Below, piece after piece: positions 28,483 to 37,978 of a stretch of 64,000 bases of DNA. The stretch is from Candidatus Manganitrophus sp. (GTDB lineage Bacteria; Nitrospirota; Nitrospiria; SBBL01; Manganitrophaceae), in NCBI GenBank assembly GCA_028865235.1, contig CP114561.1, positions 1,632,001 to 1,696,000 of the forward strand, read 5' to 3'. The position numbers and the translations under genes are program-made. Below the pieces are notes generated by a model that saw nothing but the letters and a program-made list of their open reading frames with translations, had not been told where the DNA came from and searched no databases. Each line of letters opens with the position of its first letter. The first letter of the stretch is position 1.

Positions 28483-30627
28483 GTGAACCCTGTTTTCTCT
28501 CGACGTCTCATCTCGTGTCGATTCAAACTGATCACCTCTTTCCGGGTCTTCGCGCCGTTTTTCTTGTCACTCTTCCTCATCGCCTGCGGGAGCGGCGCCT
28601 CAACATCTGCGCCAAACCCGAAAATCCCCCCTTCCCAACCGAAGCAGCCGTCGGTTGTCTCGGAGATCCAGATCGCGCCGAGTGAGGCAACCCTCCTGGT
28701 CGGCGGAAACCAGCCGTTTGCGGCAACCGTCCTCGATGAAGCAGGCCAGGCGGTGATGGGGGTCGAGATTTCCTGGAAAATCGCCGATCCGACGGTCGGG
28801 CGGGTCTCTTCGGACGGCTCCGTGGAGGGACTCAAAGAGGGGACGACGACGTTGACCGCCTTCATTGGAGAGGTAACCAGCAACCCCGCAACCTTAAACG
28901 TCGTGCTGCCCTCCCCTTTCCCTCCCGTTGCGTCAATCGATCTGACCGGCCCATCTCAGCCGCTCTTCGTCGGCAACCAGGTCCAGTTCGTCGCAACGGC
29001 GGAAGATGCCGATGGAAAACGAATCCCCGGCGTGACCTTTACATGGACTTCCAGTGCACCGGAAGTCATATCGATCAACCCGCGCGGATCGGCGACGGCG
29101 CTGGCGGCCGGAAGCGCCACCGTCACCGCGACGGCGGAAAACGGCATTAACAACTCAACGGTGGTCATGGTGAGCGCCGACAATATTGCTCCCACCGCTC
29201 GGATCACGACCACCGCGACGAGCGGGATCGCCCCCCTCACGGTCACCTTTGACGCCGCAGGATCGTCCGACCCCGACGGTTCAATTCTCTCTTATACTTG
29301 GACCTTTGGTGACGGCTCTCCCTCCGCACAGGGCGCGGTCATTAACCACACTTATGAGAGCACCGGCGAGTTCACGGCCACGCTCGAAGTCGCCGACGAC
29401 AGGGGGGCTCTCGGGAGAACGTCCGTCACCATCACGGCAAATTCGCCGTCTCCTCCCCCGCCGCCCGGAGCCGGTTGGCGGCGCAGCGGGGTGAACGGCG
29501 ATCTCTTCGGGGTTCACTTCGTCTCCGTCTCCGAAGGATGGGCCGTCGGAATCGACGAGGTGATCGCCCACACCACCGACGGCGGCGCAACTTGGGTGCT
29601 CCAGAAGAACCTGGTTTTCAACGGCTCGCCTTCTCCCAGCGCCGCGCGGATTGACTTCTACGACGTCTTTTTTACCAACGCCCGGACCGGGTGGGCGGTC
29701 GGCTGGCCGGAGGCAATCTTTAAAACGACCGACGGCGGCGCCACCTGGGTAGAGCAACATCTGCATCGCGTTTACTGGGGTGATCGCAACGGAGACGGAA
29801 CGTGGGATCAGCAAGACTGGTGCACGACTTGGAACAGCGCCGATCAGTACTGCAGCAAAAAGGTCGGCGTCTACCTACGCAAGGTCGGGTTTGCCGACAG
29901 CCGGCACGGTTGGACCGTCGGGCGATTCGGGTACATCTTCAAGACCAACGACGGGGGGGCAACCTGGCAAGCGATTCCGCAGAACAGCACCGTCCGCCCA
30001 CTCCCGGCGCCGTGTTTCTATCCGGCCGGGCATTCACAAGCCGGTCAGCCGCGACCGGAGGTCGTCTCGTTTAACCCTCATCTGTTTACGCTCGATGTCA
30101 TCAGTCCGAATGAAGTCTGGATCGGCGGCGGATCGGAGGGGGATGAGCCGTGTGATACGGGATGGCTTCGGATGATCGGACACACCACCGACGGCGGGCA
30201 GACGTGGCGGTTTCTCTATGAGGCCGAGAACGGCGGACAGCTCGAAGGAAACGGTCGTCTCTTTGATATCAAGTTCAGCCGGAATGCGGACGGCTCCGCG
30301 GGGCCGATCGGCTGGGCGGTCGGGGGAAACGGCACGGCCCGCTCCAATGCCCTACAGACAGCCGACGGGGGTCAAACATGGCGCCAGGTGAGATCGGCGT
30401 CGAACTTCTCCAACGCCTATTACGGTCTTGCCTTCCTCTCCCCCTCCGACATTTGGATGGCAGGGTGGGGCGGGCTGATTCTCCACAGCGGTGACGGGGG
30501 AGCAAGCTGGCGGCAGCAGACAAGCGGGACCTCCAGCCAACTGCGCCGGGTCTTTTTCTTCGATCAGAACAACGGCTGGATCGCCGGCCAAGGACAGGTC
30601 TTCAGGACGGTGTCGGGCGGGAATTGA
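28483..30627 (+). CDS. lipoprotein with Ig-like, PKD and Ycf48/BNR-like repeat domains
   Basis: Large exported lipoprotein of about 714 residues. The N-terminus has a basic stretch, a hydrophobic segment and the lipobox LFLIACGSG. Two bacterial Ig-like (BIG2) domains follow (VSEIQIAPSEATLLVGGNQP and a second beginning VASIDLTGPSQPLFVGNQVQ), then a PKD domain (GSSDPDGSILSYTWTFGDGS), a proline-rich linker, and a C-terminal beta-propeller built from repeats with TDGGATW, GWAVG and DGGQTW motifs, as in Ycf48/HCF136 and sialidase-type BNR proteins. It probably sits on the cell surface and binds protein or carbohydrate. The start is uncertain: GTG at 28483 fits the signal peptide, but the frame is open from 28225. 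Confidence 0.8.
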   Translation: MNPVFSRRLISCRFKLITSFRVFAPFFLSLFLIACGSGASTSAPNPKIPPSQPKQPSVVSEIQIAPSEATLLVGGNQPFAATVLDEAGQAVMGVEISWKIADPTVGRVSSDGSVEGLKEGTTTLTAFIGEVTSNPATLNVVLPSPFPPVASIDLTGPSQPLFVGNQVQFVATAEDADGKRIPGVTFTWTSSAPEVISINPRGSATALAAGSATVTATAENGINNSTVVMVSADNIAPTARITTTATSGIAPLTVTFDAAGSSDPDGSILSYTWTFGDGSPSAQGAVINHTYESTGEFTATLEVADDRGALGRTSVTITANSPSPPPPPGAGWRRSGVNGDLFGVHFVSVSEGWAVGIDEVIAHTTDGGATWVLQKNLVFNGSPSPSAARIDFYDVFFTNARTGWAVGWPEAIFKTTDGGATWVEQHLHRVYWGDRNGDGTWDQQDWCTTWNSADQYCSKKVGVYLRKVGFADSRHGWTVGRFGYIFKTNDGGATWQAIPQNSTVRPLPAPCFYPAGHSQAGQPRPEVVSFNPHLFTLDVISPNEVWIGGGSEGDEPCDTGWLRMIGHTTDGGQTWRFLYEAENGGQLEGNGRLFDIKFSRNADGSAGPIGWAVGGNGTARSNALQTADGGQTWRQVRSASNFSNAYYGLAFLSPSDIWMAGWGGLILHSGDGGASWRQQTSGTSSQLRRVFFFDQNNGWIAGQGQVFRTVSGGN

Positions 30628-30766
30628 CACGCCCCCTCTTTCGAGGGGATTGCCCAAAATGAATTTATCCCATACAGTAATATACAACATCGGTAAGAAA
30701 TGATCGCCGGATTGTTTCCCTTCTTCAACACGAAGAAGAAAATGCGTTTCATCGGAGGAACCTTTA

Positions 30767-30895
30767 ATGTTCACCCCCTTTGTTCAACTACGGATTTATT
30801 TTAAGATTTGGCTGCTCCAACGCGCGGTCCGGGCCTTGGAGGCCAAAGCCGCCAAGCCGGCAGTCGCCCAGAACACCACTCATCTTCAGAGATAA
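30767..30895 (+). CDS. small basic protein, 42 residues
   Basis: A short reading frame (MFTPFVQLRIYFKIWLLQRA and so on) with a very good ribosome-binding site, ATCGGAGGAA, six bases before the ATG. The first half is hydrophobic and aromatic, the middle is helical and Ala/Arg/Lys-rich (VRALEAKAAKPAVAQN). It could be a membrane-associated peptide. No family is recognised; the claim rests on the ribosome-binding site and plausible composition. The intergenic stretch from here to the SDR gene shows nothing else. Confidence 0.4.
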   Translation: MFTPFVQLRIYFKIWLLQRAVRALEAKAAKPAVAQNTTHLQR

Positions 30896-31136
30896 TCCCC
30901 CCCATCTTACCGGCAGGTAAAAATCACGCACTTTCATGCATATTGATCCAAACTTCCTGCCACCGACACACTCATCCTCTTCCGCCCCAGTTATGTTTCT
31001 CTCAATCAGATCACTAGATCCCTCTCCCTCTTTTTCTTGGCGAAAGCAAAGGGAGAAACAGGCACCTTCATCCGGTACGGATATTGCTTTTTAATCATCC
31101 TACATATCCCACTTATTCACCGGCAAGGAGGGTTCG

Positions 31137-32228
31137 ATGCGTAGGAGGATCAGCGATTCGGTTATCGTCATTACCGGTGCATCAAGCGGTATCGGCCGCG
31201 CCGCCGCGCTGGCCTTCTCGAAAAAGGGAGCATCGGTCGTCATCGCCGCTCGGCGGGAGCAACCGTTGCGTGAAATTGTCACGCAATGCAAAAACTTGGG
31301 TGGAAGGGCGCTCGCGGTGCCGACCGACGTGACCGACGAAGCGGCCGTTCGGAATCTGGCGCGGCGCGCCGTCGAACATTTCGGCCGGCTCGATGTCTGG
31401 ATCAATAATGCAGCGGTCACCCTTTTCGCCCGTTTTGAAGACGCCCCGATCGAGGCCTACCGGCGTGTGATTGAGACAAAACTGTTCGGCTTTATCCATG
31501 GGGCACGGGCCGCCCTCCCCTACTTCCGCGAGCAGGGAAGCGGCGTGCTGATCAACAATGCCTCTCTCGCCGCCAAACTCTCCCAACCCTACCTCAGCGC
31601 CTACGTCGCCGCCAATCATGGCGTCCGCGGCCTGAGCATGAGTCTGAGACAAGAGCTCCTGCTGGAGGGGGCCGAGAACATCCATGTTTGCACGGTGGTT
31701 CCGGCCAGCATCGACACGCCTCTCTACCAGCATGCCGGCAACTACACCGGCCGCGCCGCCAAGCCGCTCCCCCCGGTTTATACACCGGATCAGGTCGCCG
31801 AAACGTTCATCCGTCTGGCAGAGAATCCGCGCCATGAGGTTTATGTCGGCAATGCGGCCCGCACGCTGAGTTTCGAATCTCTTCTGGCGCCTGAAATGAC
31901 GGAGCGACAACTTGCCGTCATGACCGACAAAATGCTCCTGAAAGATCAACCGATTCCTCCCACGGCGGGGAACCTCTTCGAACCGCTCCCCGAGTGGACC
32001 GGTATTCGCGGAGGATGGACGGTCAACGGTCATCTCTCCCTTCGCCGTGCCGCCGTAGCGGGGGCGGCGATCCTCGCGCCGATCTTGCTGATGGCATGGT
32101 TTCGTCTCGGCATGAAAACCACTCTTCCGAGGAGAAACGCTCCAAGCATGATCGATTTCCTTAGCCCGCTGGCGGAAGGCGTTGGACGCGCGATCGCCGG
32201 TCGGATGTTCGGTCGCTCTATCCCTTAA
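31137..32228 (+). CDS. short-chain dehydrogenase/reductase with altered catalytic lysine
   Basis: SDR-family protein of 363 residues. The NAD(P) site is ITGASSGIGRAAALAF and the NNAAV motif (residues 90-94, WINNAAV) is present; the active site reads NASLAAKLSQPYLSAYVAAN, with Ser143 and Tyr156, but the usual Lys four residues after the Tyr is Asn160. About 110 extra residues follow the core, including a probable membrane helix near residues 304-322 (AAVAGAAILAPILLMAWF). Such extended SDRs are common in Proteobacteria and Nitrospirota and of unknown substrate. Strong AAGGAGGG site before the ATG. If the Asn is real, catalysis would be impaired or different. Confidence 0.85.
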   Translation: MRRRISDSVIVITGASSGIGRAAALAFSKKGASVVIAARREQPLREIVTQCKNLGGRALAVPTDVTDEAAVRNLARRAVEHFGRLDVWINNAAVTLFARFEDAPIEAYRRVIETKLFGFIHGARAALPYFREQGSGVLINNASLAAKLSQPYLSAYVAANHGVRGLSMSLRQELLLEGAENIHVCTVVPASIDTPLYQHAGNYTGRAAKPLPPVYTPDQVAETFIRLAENPRHEVYVGNAARTLSFESLLAPEMTERQLAVMTDKMLLKDQPIPPTAGNLFEPLPEWTGIRGGWTVNGHLSLRRAAVAGAAILAPILLMAWFRLGMKTTLPRRNAPSMIDFLSPLAEGVGRAIAGRMFGRSIP

Positions 32229-32289
32229 TCGTGGAAAAGGATGGCGTTGCATCCTCATTTTAGAAAATCCCTTTTATAGAGAGGAAGCG

Positions 32290-32526
32290 ATGGCGAAGAA
32301 AGAAGATCCATGCGGCGAGTCGGCCTTGTGGCATGTCGGCATCGATGAATTTCCCATGAACGATGAAAATCAGACCGCTTACCAGGTTGCGACCTCGGAA
32401 TTGACCGCGGCCGAGAAAGCGGAAAAATTCGATTGGTGGTTTGCCGATCGGGCCGAGGCCGATCAAGCGAAGATGGTCCTGGAGCTGCACGGCTTCACCG
32501 TCTATGGGCCGGACCACGTCCCTTAG
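32290..32526 (+). CDS. small protein of unknown function
   Basis: A 78-residue acidic protein (MAKKEDPCGESALWHVGIDE at the start; FDWWFADRAEADQAKMVLEL in the middle). It begins after GAGGAAGCG at 32290. No membrane segment or known motif; the single cysteine is isolated. It follows the SDR gene by about 60 bases on the same strand and is closed off by a hairpin terminator, so it is probably the last gene of that short transcript. Confidence 0.6.
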   Translation: MAKKEDPCGESALWHVGIDEFPMNDENQTAYQVATSELTAAEKAEKFDWWFADRAEADQAKMVLELHGFTVYGPDHVP

Positions 32527-32555
32527 AATCATTCAGGTTGGTTTTTAAATTAGAG

Positions 32556-32589
32556 ACGGGAGAGGGATCTTTTAGAATCCCTCTCCCGT
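32556..32589. terminator. terminator hairpin between convergent genes
   Basis: ACGGGAGAGGGA at 32556-32567 pairs with TCCCTCTCCCGT at 32578-32589 around a ten-base loop that includes TTTT. It lies between the small plus-strand gene and the convergent DUF4091 gene. The stem is strong; T-rich tails are modest on either side. Confidence 0.6.
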
Positions 32590-32596
32590 TCAACGT

Positions 32597-34715
32597 TTAG
32601 CGGAGTCGAGCAAAAACCTGAATCTTCCTCCAAACCACCCCGCAGAAGGGGGAGAAAAAGAGGAGAAGATAAGCGACCGCTTCCATTGGGGGGATGCCTC
32701 CCCCGTCGTTCGCAAGAGACTACACCCGCCAAATTGCACACCGGAAGAAGATCCGCTCTCTCCGGTGGAGGGGGTAATCGGACCGGGATCTTTTGAGATC
32801 GGATCGGGATCTTTCGAGATGGGAGGAGCCGATTCCGCATCAGGATCAGGGTCCGTTCCCGATCCGGCCCCCGCCCCGGCGTCAGGGTCCGGATCGGAAC
32901 CGGGATCGGCCGGCGGAGGGGGCTCGGGGGTGGGGGTCGGCGCAGGATTCGCTCCACCCTGGAGAACCGATATCCGCGACCCCATTTTCTCACGGGCGTC
33001 GTAGAGGAGGAGCGGGTTCTTGCTCCAGGTGTAGACATTCGTGACCACCTGGGCGACCTGCTCATCGGCATACGCTTCCTCGCCGAGGGTCTTTAGGAGA
33101 TGCATATACTCATAATCTTCCATCCCCTCCCGAAGGAGCTTCAACCGGATCGACTCGATTGGAATGTGGCTCGTCCCACCGATCTTGTTCGGCCGCCCCG
33201 GATAGTAGAGGGTCCCGTCGCCGTTGCCACCGAAATCATACTGGTTGACCCACGGGTCTCTCTGACCATACGCATAGACCATGTCGTAGTAGAGCTCTCC
33301 CTGAACGTTGTATTTGAAAGCCTGCCACTCCATGATCCGGCTGAACATGGCGGGAAGATCGATCATGTAGGCGGGCCAATCGAGATGGTATCCCTCCGAG
33401 TCGAACACTCCCCCCCGACCATCCCGCAGCCGTGACTGCCGCAGGCCTGATACCACCAGGTCTCTTGGGGATATTTGTTCCGCTGATTTCCGATTGTCCC
33501 GGCGCCGCCGGGGACCTCGCCCCCCGGCTCTCGTCCGTACGGTTTGTTGTCCATGAACCGGACCGTCGGGATGAACAGATCGATCAGACCGGCCACGTTG
33601 TTCGAGGTGGCGTTTTGAATGCTGGTCGTGACCCCGGCCCGAAGTTCGGGGTCGGCCTGATGGAGGGCGTTGGCCCGGGTTCGAATCGTCTGCCAATGCG
33701 CGCTCGTGCTCGGCTCATCAAGGGTGTACTGGAAGAGACGATCGAACCATCCTTTCGCTTTCGCATGCGTAGCGATGCCTCGGAGAAAAGTGGTGTTCGT
33801 ATCTTGTCCCGAGAACGACATACTATAGCTCGTCATCTTTGCCCCCGGGAGTTTTCCCCCCGGAAGCGGCTCGGTTCCATCGAAGAGGGGACCGAAGGTC
33901 GTATCGAACGGTCCCCAGTCGATTTGGCTGTTCGAGCCCCCCCCCATGGCTTGCGGGGCCGGCAAATAATTTGTCGTCAACCGATGAAGCAGATTGGCTT
34001 TCGCATAGAGCTTGACCAATCTGAGGTGGCTCGAACTGGGAGGGGAGCCGTAAGAGCCGAGGCCGTGGCCAAGCGGAACAAGATGATAATCGATGGAGTG
34101 CGCCGACTTGAGGGTGGAGGTGGAAGGAAGGGTGAAATTCCAGACAGTGAGCTGAATCGGGACGACCACCGGGCTCCGTCCGGAGGCCGTCACGGTCGCC
34201 GAACCGGAGTAAACCCCCGCCGCCGCCGTGGACGGAACGTAGACCTCGATCCAGACCGGTTGGCTTCTGCCGGAGGCGACAGAGAAGGGGAAGGCGTTCC
34301 GGACTTCGCCGAAGTAGGCATCCTTCTTCGGAATCAACGCGTCGGGCCATTCTCCCGTCGCCCCCTGGATGGTCGAAACGGTGGCCACGTTGATGTAAGC
34401 CTGATTATAAATCATGATCTGATCGGCGGGGATCGTATTGCCGTGAGCGTCGCGCAGATCGCTCACATTCACATCGACACCCGAAAGGGCGCCGCTGTTC
34501 GCCGTCACCACCAGCTGGAAGGCTTCGAATTCGTTTCTGGCCGCTTTCAGGACGGCGGCGGTCTGGTTTGTTTTGGGAGAAGTTGTTCTTCGAATTTTGA
34601 CGGTGGCATGCTCCGTCCAGACGGTCATCGCATCGGCCGCGCCGGCGGACCAGAGCGACACAAAAAGGGTGAGCGCGGCGAGGGCCATTGCGAAAACAGA
34701 CTTTCTCTCTCTCAT
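32597..34715 (-). CDS. secreted DUF4091-type protein with C-terminal sorting-like tail (two frameshifts)
   Basis: Exported protein of about 706 residues after correction. A Sec signal peptide (MRERKSVFAMALAALTLFVS, then AGA/ADA sites) leads to a beta-sandwich-like N-terminal part (ARNEFEAFQLVVTA; AAGVYSGSATVTASGR) and a glycoside-hydrolase-like barrel with FQYTLDEPSTSAHW and WWYQACGSHGCG, then DPWVNQYDFGGNGDGTLYYP and REGMEDYEYMHLL, which are typical of DUF4091 proteins. C runs at 33410-33416 and 32688-32693 have each lost a base. After a Pro/Asp/Gly linker the corrected end is GGCSLLRTTGEASPP, a hydrophobic helix (AVAYLLLFFSPFCGVVW) and a basic tail. That tripartite end resembles C-terminal protein-sorting signals. 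The start follows GGAGGTGG. Confidence 0.78.
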
Positions 34716-34999
34716 TCCACCTCCATTACATAGGCGTTGATGATAAGGAGGGGGAGCGCCCCCCTCCGGGCGATGATCGCGGAAAAGTCTCTTTACCCAA
34801 GAACAAGCTCTACAGTAAGCCCACGGCAAAAGATAACAGAGATTATTTTTGTGACTATTGGGAATTGTCTTAGTACAGGGGTGTGAAAACACTTAGCAGG
34901 GTTTTATCGATGATTTTTGTAATGAATGAGGTGCGAAAAAAGTGACGAGGGACACACCTTTTGAGAAAAGGCGAATGAGGCAAGCTGAGAGAAGGTCGG

Positions 35000-36388
35000 C
35001 TATGAAGCCGCTTTTAAATCGGTCGAGAACTGAACCCGGGCCAAAAGCTGCATGAGGTCCCGCGTTCGGAGCGTTTCGATCCGTGAGATCGCCTCCCGGA
35101 TATCACGGCGCAGGGAGGGGTCCGCGTATCGCTTGCTGAGCTGCTCGAATTTCCGGGAGACAGTCTCCCACTGCATCGGGCGGGTGTAGAATCCTTCATA
35201 GTCCCGCTTTTCTTTGATGAGGGTCCGGCCGTCTCGTAGAGAGACAATCAGCCGACACGGCATCTCGTCGGGAAACCGGTCACTGAAATCTATCCGGGGG
35301 CGGACGGTGATCTTGTGAAGGAGCGTCTGAACGTCCCTCCGCTCGATCCGGTCGGGGAGATATTGTTCCGGCATCACCTGGTCATCGAGGAGGGCGGCGG
35401 CGACCATATATTGCAGGCTGTGATCGGCCTGCTCTTTGTTTAAAACGATCGTCTTGTCCCCTTCTTCTCCTCCGCCGATAATTTTGTGCGCGACGTCGAA
35501 GATCTCGATCTCGATCCGTTGCACGTCGGCCGGAGAGAAAGGGTCCTCCTGCTTGAGCTCCAAAATTCCTTCAATCGCCGATTGGGAATGAATCTCGGCG
35601 TTGTACTTCTTGATGATGGTGCGCGTCACCCGTTCGAGATCTTCTCTCTGCCAATCGATCTCAAACCGCCCCGCGATGCTCTCCATGAACCCCTTGTTCC
35701 CCTCGAAGACCTCCAAAGGACCGGTGATCCCGCGCATCGCCAAGAAGGCCGCGTGGGTGGCGCCGAAGGCGGTGTTCGGATAGGCCAGCCCCTTCCAATG
35801 GGAGAGGAGCCCCGTCCGGGTCACCCGAAGCGCGTTGAAGGCGGTTCCGCTGATGGCGACGGCATGCGCGGTCCGGGTTGGGTCGAGACCGAGCGCCCGG
35901 GCCACTCCCGCCGCGGCGGCGTAGGACCCCTGGGTGGTATGATCGAACCCCTTGTCCCGGACGGGAGCGACGTCGCTTAAGCGACACTGAACCTGGTAGG
36001 CGACCGCCAGGGCCGCGAGGAGATCTTTGCCCGATCGATCCGAATACTCGGCGGCGGCCAAGACCGACCCGAGGTTGTCGCTCGGATGACAGGTTTCCCC
36101 CTTTGCCAGATAGCTGTCGTTGAAGTCGAGGTAGCGGACCAAGGCGCTGTTGTAGAAAGCGGCCCGATCGGGGGCGTTTCGCCCGCCGCCGACGAGGGTG
36201 CAGCGTTCGGCGCCGCCGAAGTCCTCCAGATGCGCTCGGATAAATCGGATCGGCTCTCCATCGAGCGCCCCGATGGCGCAACCGATCGAGTCGAGGATGC
36301 GGATCTTCAGCGCCTGACGGGCGGCCTCGGAGAGGTTTTCATAAGATGCATTGACGACGAATGAAGCGAGCTGTTCGACAAGGGTCAT
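35000..36388 (-). CDS. MmgE/PrpD family protein (second copy)
   Basis: A 462-residue MmgE/PrpD protein, intact, with ILDSIGCAIGALDGEP, SALVRYLDFNDSYLAKGETC, HPSDNLGSVLAAAEY and ISGTAFNALRVTRTGLLSHW. The family includes 2-methylcitrate dehydratase and cis-aconitate decarboxylase. It is not next to other prp genes and shares only the family pattern with the protein at 22340-23734, so the substrate is uncertain. It appears to be transcribed alone. The 280 bases between it and the DUF4091 gene start show no clear feature. Confidence 0.87.
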   Translation of the reverse strand: MTLVEQLASFVVNASYENLSEAARQALKIRILDSIGCAIGALDGEPIRFIRAHLEDFGGAERCTLVGGGRNAPDRAAFYNSALVRYLDFNDSYLAKGETCHPSDNLGSVLAAAEYSDRSGKDLLAALAVAYQVQCRLSDVAPVRDKGFDHTTQGSYAAAAGVARALGLDPTRTAHAVAISGTAFNALRVTRTGLLSHWKGLAYPNTAFGATHAAFLAMRGITGPLEVFEGNKGFMESIAGRFEIDWQREDLERVTRTIIKKYNAEIHSQSAIEGILELKQEDPFSPADVQRIEIEIFDVAHKIIGGGEEGDKTIVLNKEQADHSLQYMVAAALLDDQVMPEQYLPDRIERRDVQTLLHKITVRPRIDFSDRFPDEMPCRLIVSLRDGRTLIKEKRDYEGFYTRPMQWETVSRKFEQLSKRYADPSLRRDIREAISRIETLRTRDLMQLLARVQFSTDLKAAS

Positions 36389-36513
36389 GGACGTCTCCCC
36401 TATTTTGAGAAGGATGCCGAGTGTGGCTTACCTCCAGCGTAAGAAATAGATAAGGGAGGTGTCAAGGCGGGCGATTGACTCTCCGGCGGTTCGTCTGTAC
36501 ACTCCTTCTTCGA

Positions 36514-37225
36514 ATGAAAAAGAAAGAATTGCTAAAAGAAAAAAGGGCGAATCCGCTTTTATGGATTGTGCTTCTGGCGGGAGCGGCCGCGGGTCTCTTT
36601 GCGATCTACACCTTCCGTTCGGAAGCGCCCGTCCAAGCGGAGCGGCGTGAGGCCGAGAGCTCCCCCTGCGCCATCCAAACCGGTCCCGGCCAAACCGATC
36701 CCGGCCCAATTTCCGGTCCGGGGAGCGCCGGCGGCGCCGGTGACAATCGAGGAGTTCTCCGATTTTCAATGTCCCTTCTGCGCCCGGAGCGTTTCAACCG
36801 TCAAGCAGATTCTCGAAGAGTACCCCGGGGAGGTCCGATGGGTCTTCCGCCACTTTCCGGTCTTTGAATCTCATCCAAACGCCCCGGCGATCCATATGGT
36901 CGCCATCGCCGCCGGGGAGCAGGGCCGCTTCTGGGAGATGCACGACCTTCTCTTTGAAAACCGGGACCGCGTCGCCCGAGACGACGTTTTCGGTTATGCC
37001 CGCCGGCTGAATCTCGACATGGCGCGGTTTGAGTCCTCCCTGGGCGATCGGAGTCTTATCACCCGGATAGAGACCGATTATAACGAAGCGATCGAACGGG
37101 GGGTCCGGGCGACGCCGACCTTCTTTATCAACGGGCGCAAGGTGGAAGGGGCAATCCCCTATTCCCTCTTTAAACGAGAGGTCGAAACAGCCCTCGCCGC
37201 CGTAAAGGGCGCCGTGAAACCCTAA
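36514..37225 (+). CDS. DsbA-family thioredoxin-fold protein, membrane-anchored (one frameshift)
   Basis: Thiol-disulfide oxidoreductase-like protein. The N-terminus has a basic start and one membrane helix (LLWIVLLAGAAAGLFAIY), so the catalytic domain should face the periplasm. After a Pro/Ala/Lys-rich linker the DsbA core starts with VTIEEFSDFQCPFCARSV, giving the CPFC active site, and ends with RATPTFFINGRKVEGAIPYS, which contains the cis-Pro loop. The two halves are in different frames; a lost base in the C run 36662-36666 explains it. Similar proteins are NhaA-linked or stand-alone DsbA/ScsC-like oxidoreductases. No DsbB-like gene is adjacent. Confidence 0.85.
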
Positions 37226-37240
37226 TGCGCTTGGAAAATC

Positions 37241-37271
37241 CGTAGAGACGTCCCGGCGGGACGTCTCTACG
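37241..37271. repeat. perfect 31-base palindromic repeat
   Basis: CGTAGAGACGTCCCG, one central base, and its exact complement. The GTAGAGACGT...ACGTCTCTAC core is known from memory as a widely dispersed palindromic repeat in cyanobacteria and other phyla. It lies between the stops of convergent genes, where it may also act as a terminator. Confidence 0.75.
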
Positions 37272-37272
37272 C

Positions 37273-37851
37273 CTATGCCGCCTCTTCGTATTCCTCCATC
37301 TCTTGATAGTCGGAGAAAAGCTCGATCATTCCTTGATTAAAAATCGGGATATCTTTCGGAAAGCGGCTGCTGACCCAGTTGTCGTCATGCACCAGCGGCA
37401 GGTCCCACCAGCGTCCTCCGGCGTTGCGGATGTCGTCCTGGAGGGTGTAGTAGCCGGTTAACGTTCGGCCGTTGACCAGCCCCGCCGAGACAAGCAGCCA
37501 CGGCCCGTGGCAGATAAAAGCGATCGGCTTGTTGGCCGCTTCGATCTTCCTTACGAACTCCTGAGCCTTCGGCTCCATCCGTAAAGCGTCGGCGTTGATC
37601 ACCCCGCCGGGCAAAAGAACCGCATCATAATCATCGGGGTTCGCCTGATCGAGCGTCTGATCGACATTGAAGCGGTCTGCCTTCTCATCGTGATTCATCC
37701 CCTGGACCTGGCCGGGATGGGGAGAGATAATGGCCGTTGTCGCACCGGCCTCCTCCAGCGCCTTCTTCGGCTCCGTTAATTCCACCTGCTCAAAATCATC
37801 GGTCACCAGAATCGCAACCCGCAGTCCCTCCAAGCTGATATTCTCTGCCAT
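37273..37851 (-). CDS. DJ-1/PfpI family protein (protease I-like)
   Basis: A 192-residue DJ-1/PfpI superfamily protein. The nucleophile elbow is IAFICHGPWLLVSAG (Cys followed by His), preceded by DAVLLPGGVINADALR; the N-terminus has VAILVTDDFEQVEL with the conserved acidic residue. Family members act as glyoxalases, deglycases, chaperones or small peptidases, so the chemistry here is open. The ATG is at 37849-37851; a purine-rich GGAGG motif lies a few bases upstream. It stands alone between the palindromic repeat and the lexA promoter region. Confidence 0.9.
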   Translation of the reverse strand: MAENISLEGLRVAILVTDDFEQVELTEPKKALEEAGATTAIISPHPGQVQGMNHDEKADRFNVDQTLDQANPDDYDAVLLPGGVINADALRMEPKAQEFVRKIEAANKPIAFICHGPWLLVSAGLVNGRTLTGYYTLQDDIRNAGGRWWDLPLVHDDNWVSSRFPKDIPIFNQGMIELFSDYQEMEEYEEAA

Positions 37852-37978
37852 GACAAACCTCCTTTCTATTAGAACAAACTTAGTCTTTTCCCCGGCGGCC
37901 TGTCTATTTGCCGCAAAGAGTTAACTCTTTCGAGTATGAATTCACTATCCTCCAGATCCATTCGCCGGCAAAATTCGC

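Noticed and set aside
33432..34733. Long open frame opposite the DUF4091 gene
   Set aside because: Shadow frame; the minus strand has a signal peptide, a good ribosome-binding site and family motifs.
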